The translations under genes and the position numbers were made by a program. A model generated the notes under the pieces. The model was not told the origin of the DNA. It did not search any database and worked only from the letters and a program-made list of their open reading frames with translations. Shown piece after piece: positions 37,620 to 49,679 of a stretch of 64,000 nt of DNA. This DNA is from Tamarix chinensis (taxonomy: Eukaryota; Streptophyta; Magnoliopsida; Caryophyllales; Tamaricaceae), in the NCBI GenBank assembly GCA_030549775.1, contig CM060177.1, forward strand, positions 33,882,514 to 33,946,513. The letters run 5' to 3'. Position 1 is the stretch's first letter; every line of letters starts with the position of its first letter.

Positions 37620-40600
37620 ATTACAAAAATTTAGGGTTTTTAAGCCCAAAATAAAAATTTAACAATTAAAATCAATTAACCATAACTGAAGGGTCAAAAA
37701 TACAATTAAACCAATTCTAAATAAATCCGAATAATCATTTTAGCAAAAAGAATCACAACGTTGACCAATTCTAGAAAATTACTTTCAAAACTAGGGTTTT
37801 AGGTCCAAAACATAATTAAATCAAATCTTATTAATTTCTTTAAGTTGAAAGTTAGAAATGTAATTAGACACATTGTATAATATATCGTATAATCAATTTA
37901 ACAAAATAAGTCAATTATCAATCAAATTTCTAAACCATAAAAGTTTTGACTAAGAAATATAATTTCGACTGATTCTCCACAAATTTCTTAAATTGAAACT
38001 TTTGGCATGTAAGTAAATACATTTCAAAGCAACTTACAAAATAAATTGCTAATATAGCTTAAAATCAGATGAACTCAAGCTATACCAATATATCTAGGTT
38101 AAAAATCTAAATTTCATAAATCAACCATATACAACACAATAAACCAGTCCAAATCAATCATCTAACTCATATAAACATTATCTAAGGACCAATTTAACTT
38201 ATCATAAGATAATTCACAAAAATTCAATAAAAAAATCAAAATTAGGGTTGGAAGATTATACTAAGAAAAATTTTCCATAACAAGCCAAGAGGAGAATGAC
38301 CAAGACATGGAGGAGATACGACGGTGCTCAAGTAGTAAATATAGAGTTTGGCAGTGGTGGTGTGCTGCTATGGTGACGCGATGTAAGTTCATTGTTGCCA
38401 TGCGTTGCCTTGCTACTATCATTAGTGCTTCCTGTCTATGGTTGGTGGCTCGACGCTATGGTGGTGGTTCTGTGTCGGTGATTTGGTGATGACGGTTGTA
38501 ATAGAGGAAGGAGAGAAGGCAAAGAGCGAATAGGTTAAGGTTGAGCATTCACCCCTAGTCATTGGCTGCAATTTCATTGTCGACTAGTGTGTCTATTGCT
38601 ACTTGTAGCTAGTTAGAGGTGCCAGAGGTAGTGGCTTGGTTATGGTATCGTGGTGTGGTGGTAGTAGCAAGATGGAGGTCGAAGCCAAGGGTGTAGGGGG
38701 TCAGGATGCAGGGAACCAAAGGTCGAACGAGATAAAAGGAAAGGGAAAGGAAATATCAGAGTTTAAATAGTTTTTTTAATAATACATATATAAAACAACT
38801 AAAATAAAATAAATATCTAAAAAAAGATGGGTAAAACAACTTTTCAATTAAGTCAAATCTTCATTGGAATAGTCCCATAAAAAATATATAACTAGCTTTT
38901 TGAAAAATAAAAAATGTGTCCGATTAAATGATATAATTTAAACTAAATTGTAAAACTTATTAAAATAAAATACAATTTTAAAATAAAATAAAAAGTAAAT
39001 AAGAGAATTAACTTTATAAAAGACGAGCAACTATAAATATGTCAATATAAATTTGAAAATTTCATCCCTTAAAAAAAATGGAAAAAAATGGAAGAAAAAT
39101 AATTTTAGAAAGAAAATCATAATTAAGTTGCTAAAAACATTAATTTTAATCTTCCAAAAAAAAATCTTATCAACCTTATAAAATAAATAAATTCAAAGAA
39201 GGAAATAATTGTTACAAATAAAAACTATTTGGGACTACTTATCAAAAGTAGTTATCCAAGATAATTATTTATTTTGAAATATTTTTAGGTTAAAAAGTTT
39301 TCAAAATAATTAATTATCTTAGCTTATGATTTAATTTACTTATCAAAAGTAGTTCCAAACATGCTATAAATTGATAAAATGATTTTACTACTTTAAAGAG
39401 ATTATATAATTTAAAATAATTTATTTTTTCTAATGAAATATAAATTTATAATAAAGTCATAATCACATAACGAAGTTATAAATGAAAACGAATTTAAAAT
39501 ATTAAAATAAAAACACACAATGAAAATGGAAATATATTTGAAATGAAAATTAAATCACATGAATTTAATAAAATTGTAATTGTGAATGAATTTATCTAGA
39601 ATTATCCGCAATGATAGAAAATTAATTAAAATTTAATATTAATTTAAAATTTTTGATAAAACCTTAAAAAAAATCAAAAAATTTTAAAAATTTTTTAGAA
39701 GAATCATAATTTAAATAAAATATTAAAATTAATTTAAAAACCCATACTCATAAACCATTGAATAAAAACTATATTAGATCCCAATAATTAAAGATAATAA
39801 CAAACAATCAACAACCCATAACCATAATTCAACAGCAAGAACCATAATGATGAATTTTTTTTTAGAAACAATATCTGAGGTTATAGACTCAAGGACCCAT
39901 CTCCCAAAGATTTAAAAGAACTTAGTTCTGCACCAACTCAAGTTATGAAGAATCATTTAAGATGTTGTAAATTAATCTAAGAATATTAATTGATCGAGAA
40001 TTATAGAAAGTAGTCAACTCAATAAAAAAAATGACCTTAGTAGATAGGTTTAACAACAAAAATTAGTCAATCTTGAATAATTGAACCAATTGATAGGAAA
40101 GAAAAGTAATTAAATATATATTAAAGTTAATTGAAACAAACTCTATAAAAGGTAAACTTAATTTTATCAATTAAAATCTAGAGATTAAGGCTTCTAGACC
40201 CAAACTACAAATTAGCTGATTCAAATTGATAGCACGAAAGTATAAATAACCCAATTCTAATTAAATTCAAATGAACCTAAGCTATTCGAATTAAAACTTC
40301 AAATATTAGAAATCAACTACATACAAAAAATTCAACCCAATAAAATTAATCATACAACCATTATATACACAATCAAACAACTAATTTATCTTATCAAAAT
40401 CCAATTCACACAAAACCAATTCAAATTAGAAGTTAGGGTTAGGGAAATTATACCACACAAAAATCTAGATGGAGTAGCTCAATGTGAGCAAGCAAGAATA
40501 GAGGAAGGATGGTAGCCCAGTTGATGGTTGAAGGATGAGGATGTCATAATAGTGTGGCTCAGTGGTTTTGCAATGGTATGAATTAGAGGCTATCTATTGT

Positions 40601-41345
40601 TGCATAGTGATGTTCCTGACACTATGTGTTGCTTGCGTCCACCATTTGGTGCTGGAGGTTACTAATCGATGGTTGGGAATGGAAGAGAGGGTATTAAGAG
40701 GGGACAATGGAGTTGAGTAGGGTCGAAAAGGCTCCGAGTTGAGCAGGCTTGGCTCCCCAGGTCGCGAGCTCAATCAGTCATAAAAAAGAATATAGGAAGG
40801 GGAAAGAGAAAAAGTCTGTTGGTTTTAGTTAAGTATTTTTTTAATCAAAAGTAAAGGCACTTTGTTAAAATATCTAAAATAGAATTTAAAGGGTAATATT
40901 TCAACCAAAATTTATTTAATGGAAAATGCTCCCCAAAGATTTGGGAAAGCTACAATTACTACAATAATTAATTAAAGAATAATGACAAACCTTTCTTGTT
41001 TCAAATATTAACGTTTAAAAAAAATCATATATCTTGTGGAAAAAGAAATAAAATATCAAAACAATTATTAAAATAAATTAGAAATTATATAAATCAAATT
41101 CTAAGGAATTACAAAGAATTGAAATAGTTTTTGAAAATGGAAATATACTTTTAAAAAGAAACTGAGATCATATGAATTTAATAAAAGTCATAATTATGAA
41201 CAAAATTTTCTTGAATAATCCACAATGACAAATGATAAAATAAATTCCAATATGAATTTAAAATCATCAATAAAACTATAAAACCAATCAAAAATAAAAT
41301 AATTAAACATTTTCATCACATTTCATTAATAAAATCATTAAGTTT
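37620..41345 (-). repeat. Two-copy internal duplication in element D, homologous to B's leader
   Basis: Block 1 (about 37620-39750) and block 2 (about 40150-41345) share the same order: AATTAACC/TAGGGTT leader, TTATCTTATCAAAATCC-like stretch, AGGGTTAGGGAAATTATACCA-like end, a GC-richer island (38290-38740; 40470-40800), then an AT-rich segment with GAATTTAATAAAA and ATCCACAATGA landmarks. The first part also resembles the tandem unit and leader of element B (31850-32640). The 60-codon ORF at 38307 in the island has no recognisable domain. Confidence 0.6.
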
Positions 41346-41834
41346 AAGGAAATTATATTTCAAAAATACAAGTTATTACAAAAATTATATGGATAAATAT
41401 AATAATATTAGGTCCAAAAGGATCTAACAACCATGGGTACACCGCCCCCTAGACACTCATTGCATTGATCAAGTAGCAAGGTCCCCATCATATAGGTCAT
41501 TCGAAGCCTAACTTAACCACTTATTACATTTATTATAATATTTATTATTACAATTCATATAATAATGAGTGTTACTATAATTATTATTATTATAATGATA
41601 AATTTTATTATTTTAAGAATAATAATTATTATTTTAATTATCATAGATATTTTATAATAATATTAAGAATAATTATAATTATAATTATAATTATGGTTGT
41701 ATAAATTTTATTATTAGTATTTCATATAAAAATTAGCCATTATCATAATAAGACAAGTATCTCATGTGTAAGAGGAGTGAATGTGTTATGCAAAGGGATG
41801 TAACAATAATTAAAACCTTTTTCTTCATTATATA

Positions 41835-42060
41835 CTTATACCAACAGATATATGAGTGGGTGTTAGTTTTGTTGATACAATACTACTAACACCCACAGAT
41901 ATAAAAGTAGACAAAAGATCTATAGACATAACATACTATTAGCAACATATAAACATTTTTTATAGGGAAAAATTTCTTCATTGCCCACAAAAAAATTTCT
42001 GTTCGTATTAGTAACGTTTCCTAGTAGAAAAAAATCTGTGAATAAATTTCTGTTGGCACA
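41835..42060. repeat. Element D right subterminal repeats
   Basis: TATACCAACAGATATATGAG and related ACCCACAGATATA copies mirror the left array. Confidence 0.55.
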
Positions 42061-42079
42061 AGTCACAAAATTTGAAGCC

Positions 42080-43107
42080 TACATATATTATCTTGGAAAC
42101 ACTCACCACACCTTACTCATCCTCCAAGGGTGATCTACAGATTTAAAAGACTTATTACATAGGCTACTTGCAATTTTGAGACCAACGAAAATGGCTAGTT
42201 AGTTTTATTCATATTATTTTCTTCGATTCTAATCATGTTTCACTAGATGACAAGACATAAGCTAAGTAAGAGGGTATTAATGAATATATATTATCACATA
42301 TTTTATACACGTTTATTCTTCATTTTTGGTCTTTCATTTGAATAATATATGAGAAAAATGATAATTTTCTGCTTAAATAATAATAATCTCATATATTTAA
42401 TTATTTGAGAAAAAATAATAATAAATGATGGGATTAAATGATGAGATAATTTGTTAATTAATTTAATTTAATTTTATAGGTATAATTTTTTTTTAACAAA
42501 ATGTTGTGAAAAGGACTAACCCAAAAATCCAAAGGCCTAAAAGGGAGTGGGGTACAAAATAAGTAAAATGGGATGGAAGAAGGGAGAAAAAAATTAAGAA
42601 AAATAAACAAAAGAAGAACAACAAATGAGGAACTAGAAAGAAAAAACAAAGAAGAAAAAGGGACAACAGCATGAGGGTAGACAAATGCATGTAGAGGGAG
42701 TAGTGGACAAAATAAAAAGACAGAGATGAGGGACATGGATAGAGAAAGAGAGAGAAGAAAGGCTGGAAGGTAGAGAAACAAAGGAAAATCCATGCTTGAA
42801 AAATAACTCAACTGAACAAACAAGTTGATAAGTTTGGCAAACCAATCAACTATTCTACATGCCAGTCGATTGGCGTTGTAGACTAATAAATTAGTTCCAT
42901 TGAACCAAAACTCAAGCTAAAAGCAACAAACTAGTTGATAAGTTCATAGAACTAGTTGACTAGTATGTTAAGAAAATAAATTTTTCTTAATTTTTTCTAA
43001 TATTTTCCATTTCCTTTTTAAATAAAACCCAAAACATCAAACAACATTCAGAATCCATTAAACATCAAAATTTACACTTTAAATTTCTCAAATTGTGGGA
43101 TATTACA
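42080..43107 (-). repeat. Tekay/Del-like LTR fragment
   Basis: On the minus strand it begins TGTAATATCCCACAA at 43107, the typical TGTAA...CCC start of large plant LTRs, and continues into a C/T-rich leader (42540-42790), as in the giant solo LTR at 56260. It appears cut by element D; 35203-35353 on D's other side may continue it. The 121-, 65- and 70-codon ORFs here are low-complexity readings of the C/T tract. Confidence 0.4.
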
Positions 43108-44280
43108 TCTAGGAATAATACTTTTGTACATATTAAGCATGTTATCATGTTGGTATAGAGAGTTATATGATAAATCATGCAATCGCATGAGGTTGTTAAG
43201 TTGTAGTGTGTATGAATGTTGTGGCATGAGCATGCTAGTGTTTAAATATGTTAAGTTGCCATATGGCGTATGACTTATTAATTATTATATATGATTGCAG
43301 TTATGTCCTTTAAAAGGGCAGGATGATAGGTTATAATGTCATTGATCTTGCATGTGAGTATGAATTAGTGAGCATACTATTTGCTTTTTGTTGGATGTGT
43401 TTACTCAGCACATTTATATAGAATGATTTGGTTTAGGTTTTTTGGTGCATGTGACTTGTTGTATTTGTACTAGTGTTGGTTAGGTTGAACACTATATAGT
43501 CTTCTAATGTTCTTAGTTAGGGGTATATGACTCTGTTTTTCTTGAGTGCCTCTGCCCTAGTTCTCACATTAATGTATTTTGTTATCCCTATTTTAAATCT
43601 TGTACATTAGGATGAAGTATTAGCGGCATTTGATCTCTAGATATGAGTTACTTTTGGCCTTACATCTAATATGAATTAGGTATTCATCCTATCTTTCCTA
43701 TGTTGGATATGATGGTAGCATTCATTATTTTTTCTCTTAATTCGCCTTTACAAAACCTTTTAAAAAAAAACAATTTGGTTAGAAAAATGGGGGCAATATA
43801 TGAATAGATTTTGCAATTTTATATGAATAATAGTTGTAAAGTAATATGTTGTTAAATATAGCTATAAACTTAAATTTAACCATCAAATGAATTGAAATTA
43901 CCTCATATATGTTGCTACAAGTTGAACTTGTAACATGCATTTTTTCAACTCTAACGGACATATGCACTATAAAACTTTTGAACATCAAATCTGATGCGAC
44001 AAACACTATGATATTGTTTGTAACCATATGGATGAATCGATACAAAAATAACCTCATATTGGAAGAAAAGTCACAACACTTGATTGCATGAGTCTTCACC
44101 AATTTTTGTGCCTCTTCGTACCCCTCCATTTTTCCCTTTGACCTGGCTTTTTAGCTAGAACAATACGGCATATTGGATTGCAAATCAATATCTTCGCTAG
44201 TGGAGGTTAACGCTAGACCTTTTTTGGCGGCAGTAATGGATTTAGAAGATATCACTATGTAGTGACAAGTAGGCAGCCTA
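43108..44280. other. No gene seen; retroelement-like debris
   Basis: Contains GT-rich sequence resembling the downstream half of large LTRs (43140-43620). The 116-codon minus ORF at 43779-44129 has no recognisable domain and is not supported as a gene. Confidence 0.3.
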
Positions 44281-44284
44281 TGGC

Positions 44285-44535
44285 ACAAACTAACATATCA
44301 AATGCAATTAGCATAATAAGTAGATTCATGAACACCACACAAAAATCACTTTGGGAAGCAATACGTCGAATAAAGCAAGTGGAGATAAGTTACCAATTTG
44401 TCTGAGAAATGTTATTGCCAAATAATATTAAAATGAAGTATATCGAAGCAACCAATAATATTGTAGAAATATTTTTGGAAGAACTCAATTGTTCAAAAAT
44501 TCATGAATTTATGAGATAACTTGACTTGAGATGAT
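44285..44535 (+). pseudogene. Ty1-copia RNase H fragment
   Basis: Plus-strand translation gives NAISIISRFMNTTQKSLWEA, matching the copia segment Y.VS..SR.M..P...HW.A.KRI. It then passes directly to QVEISYQFV and IKMKYIEATNNIVEIFLEEL, matching the C-terminal end I...YH.IR........KY..T..Q.ADI.TK.L. The part between them, normally about 100 residues holding most of RNase H, is missing, so this fragment has an internal deletion as well as stops. No LTR is attached. Confidence 0.65.
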
Positions 44536-44697
44536 GTGATTACAAGACAGGAGGATAATAATAGCCAAAGAAGAGTCTTAAAGAAGTCAATGATTATTTT
44601 AAAACACACCCATTCATATATTACAACTTGATGCCGTCCTAGTAGTCATAATGCATCTGCCGCTCACCGCTATATATACGCGGGTTTAGGTAGGAGG

Positions 44698-44698
<1 letters not shown>

Positions 44699-44734
<36 letters not shown>

Positions 44735-44735
44735 T
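44699..44735. repeat. A-run plus (AT)n microsatellite
   Basis: About fifteen A followed by a TA repeat, downstream of the DUF26 gene. Confidence 0.9.
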
Positions 44736-44979
44736 AGAAAGAGTTATTTTGATTTGATTAACTGCACAATATATTTCTACACCACAAAGAAATTTCCAAA
44801 TCAACTCAGAATCAAATAACCAATTGCAATTCACAATTCAATCAGGAAACTTGCTGATTGATCTTTCTTGTTTGGATAAAGAAATGGCACAACAGATAAA
44901 ATATTAGAACCCCGACCACGAATGTAGGAGAGAGGGATAGAGCAACCACTTGGCTTTCTATTGCATATTAATTTGCGGC

Positions 44980-46058
44980 TTAGAGGACGATCATGATCAA
45001 AGCGACTAGAAGTCCAAATCTAACAGAGCCTCCTTCGCAGTTCAGTGTCCAGCTGCCAGAAATACCTGATATATCACAATCATTTAATCAATTCTTCGCA
45101 CCCGATTTCAAGAAACAGCAGAAAACAATTACCTCTGTAATTATGTGATGGAGTAATAAACAACTTCGTTACCTGGAAAGGCAGGATTCGATGGAACTTG
45201 ATCGGCAGCTGGAGGTGGTGGCGTAAATATTTCTGGTGTAACCGGTGGAGGAGGCGGTGAAGAAAATGATGCGGAAGGTGGTGGAATTGCAGTGCTTGAA
45301 GTATCATTAGGCGGGGAAAATAAATACACAACGTCGCAGCTAGGGAGGAAAATCCATGCGCTCCTACTCCCATCACAGCATGTAGGAACGATGGCGAATG
45401 CAGTTCTTAAACAGTTGCTACACGGAAGACCAATAACATCAAGACTACATTGTGCTAAGGAAGTTACATTCGCCCCCGATGAAAGAGTAGTAGCGTCCAC
45501 TCCAAGACCCACCAGACTAGGATCTGTACCGAAAGCAGCCATTTGTATAGCATTATTCATAGTTTCATTGAGTGCCGGACCGAATTCATCGGGATCAGAC
45601 ACCTGCTTAGTACTATGAGACTCGGCAACAGGCGTTACCTCGACAACCGAAGCAATTGAATGGTTTGCGTATCGTAATGTACATCCCGCGTAATAAGCAG
45701 TAGCTTGTTTTTGGGTTGGACAAACACTTCGGAGCCTCTGAGCTGCAGTTTGGATGCATTCTTGGCATTCACTTTGGAAGGGGAACCTACAGTAGTAAAG
45801 GCCGAATACTCTGTCGGGGTCAGTGCCGGATGAGCTGTTGTAAGAACTGAAAGCTGAGGCCTGCGTGCTCAGATCGGTAAGGACAGTGGCGAGGTTTGCT
45901 TGGTAGAGGCTGCCGGAGATGAAGTTACCGGCTGTTTCTGAACAGAATGTATCGACTAAAATGGGTTGTGCCGAGATGTTGTTAGGGAGAAATGCAAATA
46001 GGAAGATGAGCAATATTAAATTTGAGATGGTAAGGGAAAACATTGTTCCTGGCCTCAT
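44980..46058 (-). CDS. Double-DUF26 (Gnk2) cysteine-rich secretory protein with hydrophobic C-tail, two exons
   Basis: The one intact host gene in the window. Exon 1 is 46058-45173 and exon 2 is 45065-44980, with a 107-bp intron (donor GTAACG, acceptor ATATCAG); total 323 residues. I chose the ATG at 46058 because it begins a clear signal peptide (about residues 1-30, ending NNISA); Met6 is possible. DUF26 domain 1 spans about 33-135 (C90-x7-C98-x2-C101; the family norm is C-x8-C-x2-C). Domain 2 spans about 155-247 (C204-x8-C213-x2-C216, then CCDGSRSAWIFLPSC). A proline-rich linker follows (259-285, PPPPPV and PPPPAA). Exon 2 adds SWTLNCEGGSVRF and a hydrophobic end LLVALIMIVL, which looks like a GPI-anchor signal, so the product is probably at the outer plasma membrane or wall. 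No kinase domain is present, so it is a CRRSP-type protein, not a CRK. Such proteins are linked to defence or plasmodesmata; its exact role is unknown. CpG content is higher than in the flanks. Confidence 0.92.
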
Positions 46059-46114
46059 TTTTTGTGATCTCTAGATGGCAAAATATTTTCTGTTACGAAA
46101 GCTAGACGAGCGAG

Positions 46115-46122
46115 TTAAATAG
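46115..46122 (-). promoter_or_regulatory. Candidate TATA box of DUF26 gene
   Basis: Minus strand CTATTTAA, 57 bp before the start codon, leaving room for a short 5' UTR of about 25-30 bases. Confidence 0.45.
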
Positions 46123-47604
46123 GTAATTGGCCCCCTTTGAAATTAGCAGAATTGCATAAGGCATGGATTAGCTTAAAGCGTGTAAGCAACATGATCAAGT
46201 ATAGAACATGTTAGCAATTAAGATAGAAAATTCAAATGGTCATGCTGGCTACAGTAAGTTGAGAATGGTCCGCGTGACCGATTAAGTCTCGCTTCCTATG
46301 CCCAAACTATTACCTGGTAATTTGTATAAAATCATACCTCTTTCCTGAGTTAAATACTAGGCTTTATCTTTCCACACTGTCATGGAAGCCATGATTGGCT
46401 TGCTCTGTGCTAGCCATCTACAAGTATGGCGGCACGACCGATCAGTAGATAGATGAATAAGTCCTTTTCTGTTATGCCATTCCCTTTTTTCCCCCCTTTA
46501 AGCAGTTGAATTAATCGCCTTATATATTAAATATATAAAGAAAACCATTAGGTGGGTCAAATGAATAATCAATGTTGATGTTGTGGTTGGTGACAATGAA
46601 AGTCTTTTCTCTCTAAAACCTGTGGTTTCAGCCAATAAATGTTATAATCAACAAGAAAAATACTTAGCATGCCTTTCAGACTTAGTACAAAGATTATATC
46701 AGATGAGGTTTCCCACGAATTCTTCTACTGTTCAACATGACATACATCTCCTTCAATTAACGGACTGCTTTATTGCTTGAAAGAAACAAGGTAAACGTCT
46801 GGAACAATCAAAGAATTCATCAGGTTGATCACCTTTTCGCACTTATATTCTTTACGCAGTAAAAATAAGCCAAGTGCAGCCTGCACGAACAAATGTTGAC
46901 TCCCAGGACTCCGTTGGATTTTCAAATCTAAGTGAGGGAAATTAATTGGAATTGATTTGCACAAGAACCAAATCAAAATAAGAGGGAAAGAAAGAAGATT
47001 TTGGTGATTATATAGGGTTCAAATTAGTGGTTTAGGGTTTAGCACATTGGCTAGAATTTTGGGGTTGATTATGGTTGGGGCTTTTGATGTCTATTTAATT
47101 TTTATATTAAGGCTTAAAAATGGCAGGCAGAATAATGGTTAATAGGAAAATTAATGGTAGTGGAATTCGTTATTGCAAGAAAGTATTTTAAGTCATTGAA
47201 GTTGTAGATGTGGTTGAGTTTGTGTATAAAAATGGGTTTAGATGAATCTGATTATGAAGGAATATCAATATCTTTAATTGAGCACAAACTAACTCTTTTA
47301 AAAGCACACAAAAATTGAAAAGAGAAATTGATTATGAACCACGTAGATACAATATTTATGAAGAATTAATCACTAAGAGATTACTTTAAAGATTCAAACT
47401 TGTTTTCAATTGCACTTGATGATTCCCAACATTTTTGCATGGATAATTTAAATAAATGAATTGCACCTCCACATATTTGACTTTTCCATGTAAAAGGTGC
47501 TAAAAATCTAGCACATAAATCACACAAAATCCTATAAAATAAGTACTAATGAAAAGAAACAAAAGATAGAACACCAACTAATAAGATTTAACTTTTGCCA
47601 ATAT
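46123..47604. other. Upstream region of DUF26 gene, no further gene seen
   Basis: Contains less AT-rich patches (46260-46480, 46840-46920) but no recognisable protein. Short ORFs at 46583-46780 (plus) and 46770-46976 (minus) have no known domain. The sequence next to 47604 may belong to the gypsy LTR into which element F inserted. Confidence 0.3.
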
Positions 47605-47805
47605 CACTACAAAAGAAAACTATTTTTAGCAACGATGGCTTTTATTGCTAAAGATAGAAAGTCATTCCAAAAAATAAATATTGCAATGATATTTTTTATT
47701 TCAGGATAATTGCGCGTCATGGCATTGCAAAAAAGTAAAGCAAAAATAATGGTTGTTGCAAAAAAGTAATTAAATACAATGTACATCACTACTACGAAAA
47801 CGGGT

Positions 47806-48145
47806 TATAATAACGGGACATTAATAACGGTGGTTCGAAAACCGTTGTCAAACGCGTAGAAATTAATCGGCGGGAAGTTTTGATAACGGTTCTATTTAAA
47901 AACCGTTATTAAAAGGGCAACGTAAAATTTGGACGGATGTTTTAATAACGGTTTCAGGTAAACCGTTATCAAAACATCTTTTAATAACGGTTTATATTAG
48001 AACCGTTGTCAAAAGTCAGAATATTTTAATAACGGTTCTTCCAGAAACCGTTATTAAAATATGTTTTGATAACGGTTCCTAAGAGAACCGTTATTAAATC
48101 ATATTTTTAATAATGGTTCTCTCAGGAACCGTTATTAAAACCCCA
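47806..48145. repeat. Element C left subterminal hairpin array
   Basis: Seven inverted pairs, about 38-45 bp each, with arms TTTTAATAACGGTT and AACCGTTATTAAAA around 5-9 nt loops. Nearly all keep the intact TAACGG/CCGTTA core. Confidence 0.9.
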
Positions 48146-48149
48146 AAAT

Positions 48150-48440
48150 CAAACTTATATTTCGTTCAGTTCTGTTTCGTGCCAAAATTTTCAGACTCTC
48201 TGCACCTTCGTTCTCTTGCTCTCCTTCTCCTTGCAAACCCTCGCACGACCACACCGGCCGGCTCCTCTCAAGTAAAGGAAACCCTCGCACCGCCAACTCT
48301 CCACCACGCCTCCGCCATTGCCGGCTCTGCATGTGCGTGCTGTCATTGTTCCGAAGCTATCTAGCACTTGCACCATCCTCTGTCGTGTTTGAAGCCCCTT
48401 GCCTCTCTCAACCTTCTCACCGTCGTGTTTGTAGCTAGCT
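48150..48440 (+). promoter_or_regulatory. GC-rich leader of element C
   Basis: C/T- and CpG-rich sequence directly inside the hairpin array, with the look of a transcription start region and 5' untranslated exon (TTCGTTCTCTTGCTCTCC). Short ORFs here are not supported. A likely acceptor (TTTTTGTAG, ending 49675) lies four bases before the ATG of the gene, consistent with a leader exon spliced over the 48.5-49.67-kb stretch. Confidence 0.5.
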
Positions 48441-49019
48441 CACTTTATGTATGTGTTTGTTCTTCTTCTCGTTACATTTTATCTACTTATATATGTATAT
48501 ATATATAAATGCATGCATGTTGGTACAGGGTTTCGTTTGTTTGTACGTTATTGAAAGATTGTGGTTTGTCGTTCGAAAATGGGTTGTTTAATGTATTGGC
48601 TGAAAATTTTGCTGTTTTTGGTTGAATTTGTTGCGTTATTGTTATATATTAACAAATGCATGTGTTGGCCGAGACCTTTACATATATATATATATATATA
48701 ATATGAATGTGAGTGTAGAATTATATACATTTTCACTCATAAAAACTATATATATACACACACACACACACACATATTTTCATTAATAAGTATAGGAGAT
48801 CACTAGCAATAAGATATAGGAAATGTCATATAATGAAATGCAAATATATTTTATATATGCATATGTTAATGATTGCTATTTGATGAGGATTAAATAGATA
48901 TAGAGAATAAGGAATATATAAAAGTGAATAATTAAATAGAGAGAAATAATTGTATATGATCGATAAGAATAATAATAATAATAATAATAATAATTAATAA
49001 TATGATTTATATATTATGC

Positions 49020-49180
49020 TTTAATTACATTTAGCTAGGTTTAGGGATTAGGTTTTTTTTGTGGTTTAGGGTTAGGTTTTATTATAATAAATTATGGTTA
49101 ATTAATTAGCTAGGGTTAGGGTTAGGGTTTATCGTTTATTATGGTTAATTAGGGTTAATTAGGGTTAGGGTTAGTATTAA
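49020..49180 (+). repeat. Telomere-like repeats, first copy
   Basis: TAGGGTTAGGGTTAGGGTTTA and related TTAGGG/TTTAGGG units in the element C leader. Confidence 0.8.
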
Positions 49181-49282
49181 TATCTTTTTGGAAACGTGTT
49201 AACATGATTCGTATATATATATATATATAGAATAGCATGATACATTTGAGATTAATTAAATAGAGAGAAATAATTGTGTATG

Positions 49283-49320
<38 letters not shown>

Positions 49321-49364
49321 TAATAATATGATTTATATATTATGCTTTAATTACATTTAGCTAG

Positions 49365-49505
49365 GTTTAGGGATTAGGTTTTTTTTGTGGTTTAGGGTTA
49401 GGTTTTATTATAATAAATTATGGTTAATTAGCTAGGGTTAGGGTTAGGGTTTATCGTTTATTATGGTTAATTAGGGTTAATTAGGGTTAGGGTTAGGGTT
49501 AGTAT
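49365..49505 (+). repeat. Telomere-like repeats, second copy
   Basis: Second copy of the same block, within the tandem duplication, with one extra TTAGGG unit (TTAGGGTTAGGGTTAGGG near 49480). Confidence 0.8.
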
Positions 49506-49679
49506 TAATATCTTTTTGGAAACGTGTTAACATGATTCGTATATATATATATAGAATAGCATGATACATTTGAGATTAATTCTTTCTAAGCATGATTCGT
49601 ATCGATAATATAATGGTACATTATTATGCTCAATACATAACATTCTAACATAATTTATTTATTTATTTTTTGTAGAGAT

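Larger units (their letters stand above)
35354..42079 (-). mobile_element. CACTA element D, degenerate relative of B
   Basis: The left end CACTACAACATAATTC is preceded by TAT. Read inward, it matches decayed sequence at 42050-42079 (TGTTGGCACAAGTCAC against TATTGGTATAAGTGAA), followed by TAC, so the right end has lost its GTAGTG. Both ends carry related subterminal repeats with GTAAAA and ACCAACAG motifs. No transposase can be read. Large internal blocks resemble B's leader, so D is an old, non-autonomous relative with gene orientation on the minus strand. The left end is confident; the right end is a best estimate. Confidence 0.6.
48931..49580 (+). repeat. 324-bp tandem duplication in element C leader
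   Basis: Unit 1 is 48931-49254 and unit 2 is 49255-49580. They are almost identical, from ATTAAATAGAGAGAAATAATTG through (AAT)n, the telomere-like block and GTTAACATGATTCG to ATACATTTGAGATTAATT. Element A has a single copy, so the duplication happened after the two copies separated and is recent. Confidence 0.9.

Noticed and set aside
42458..42845. Overlapping Phe/Leu/Ser-rich minus-strand ORFs resembling a membrane protein
   Set aside because: Low-complexity reading of the C/T-rich leader of an LTR in three frames; no real transmembrane family pattern.
43779..44129. 116-codon ORF as a possible gene
   Set aside because: No recognisable motif, AT-driven composition, and located in retroelement debris.
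45292..45618. 108-codon plus-strand ORF and 98-codon minus-strand ORF over the DUF26 gene
   Set aside because: Shadows of the DUF26 gene in other frames.
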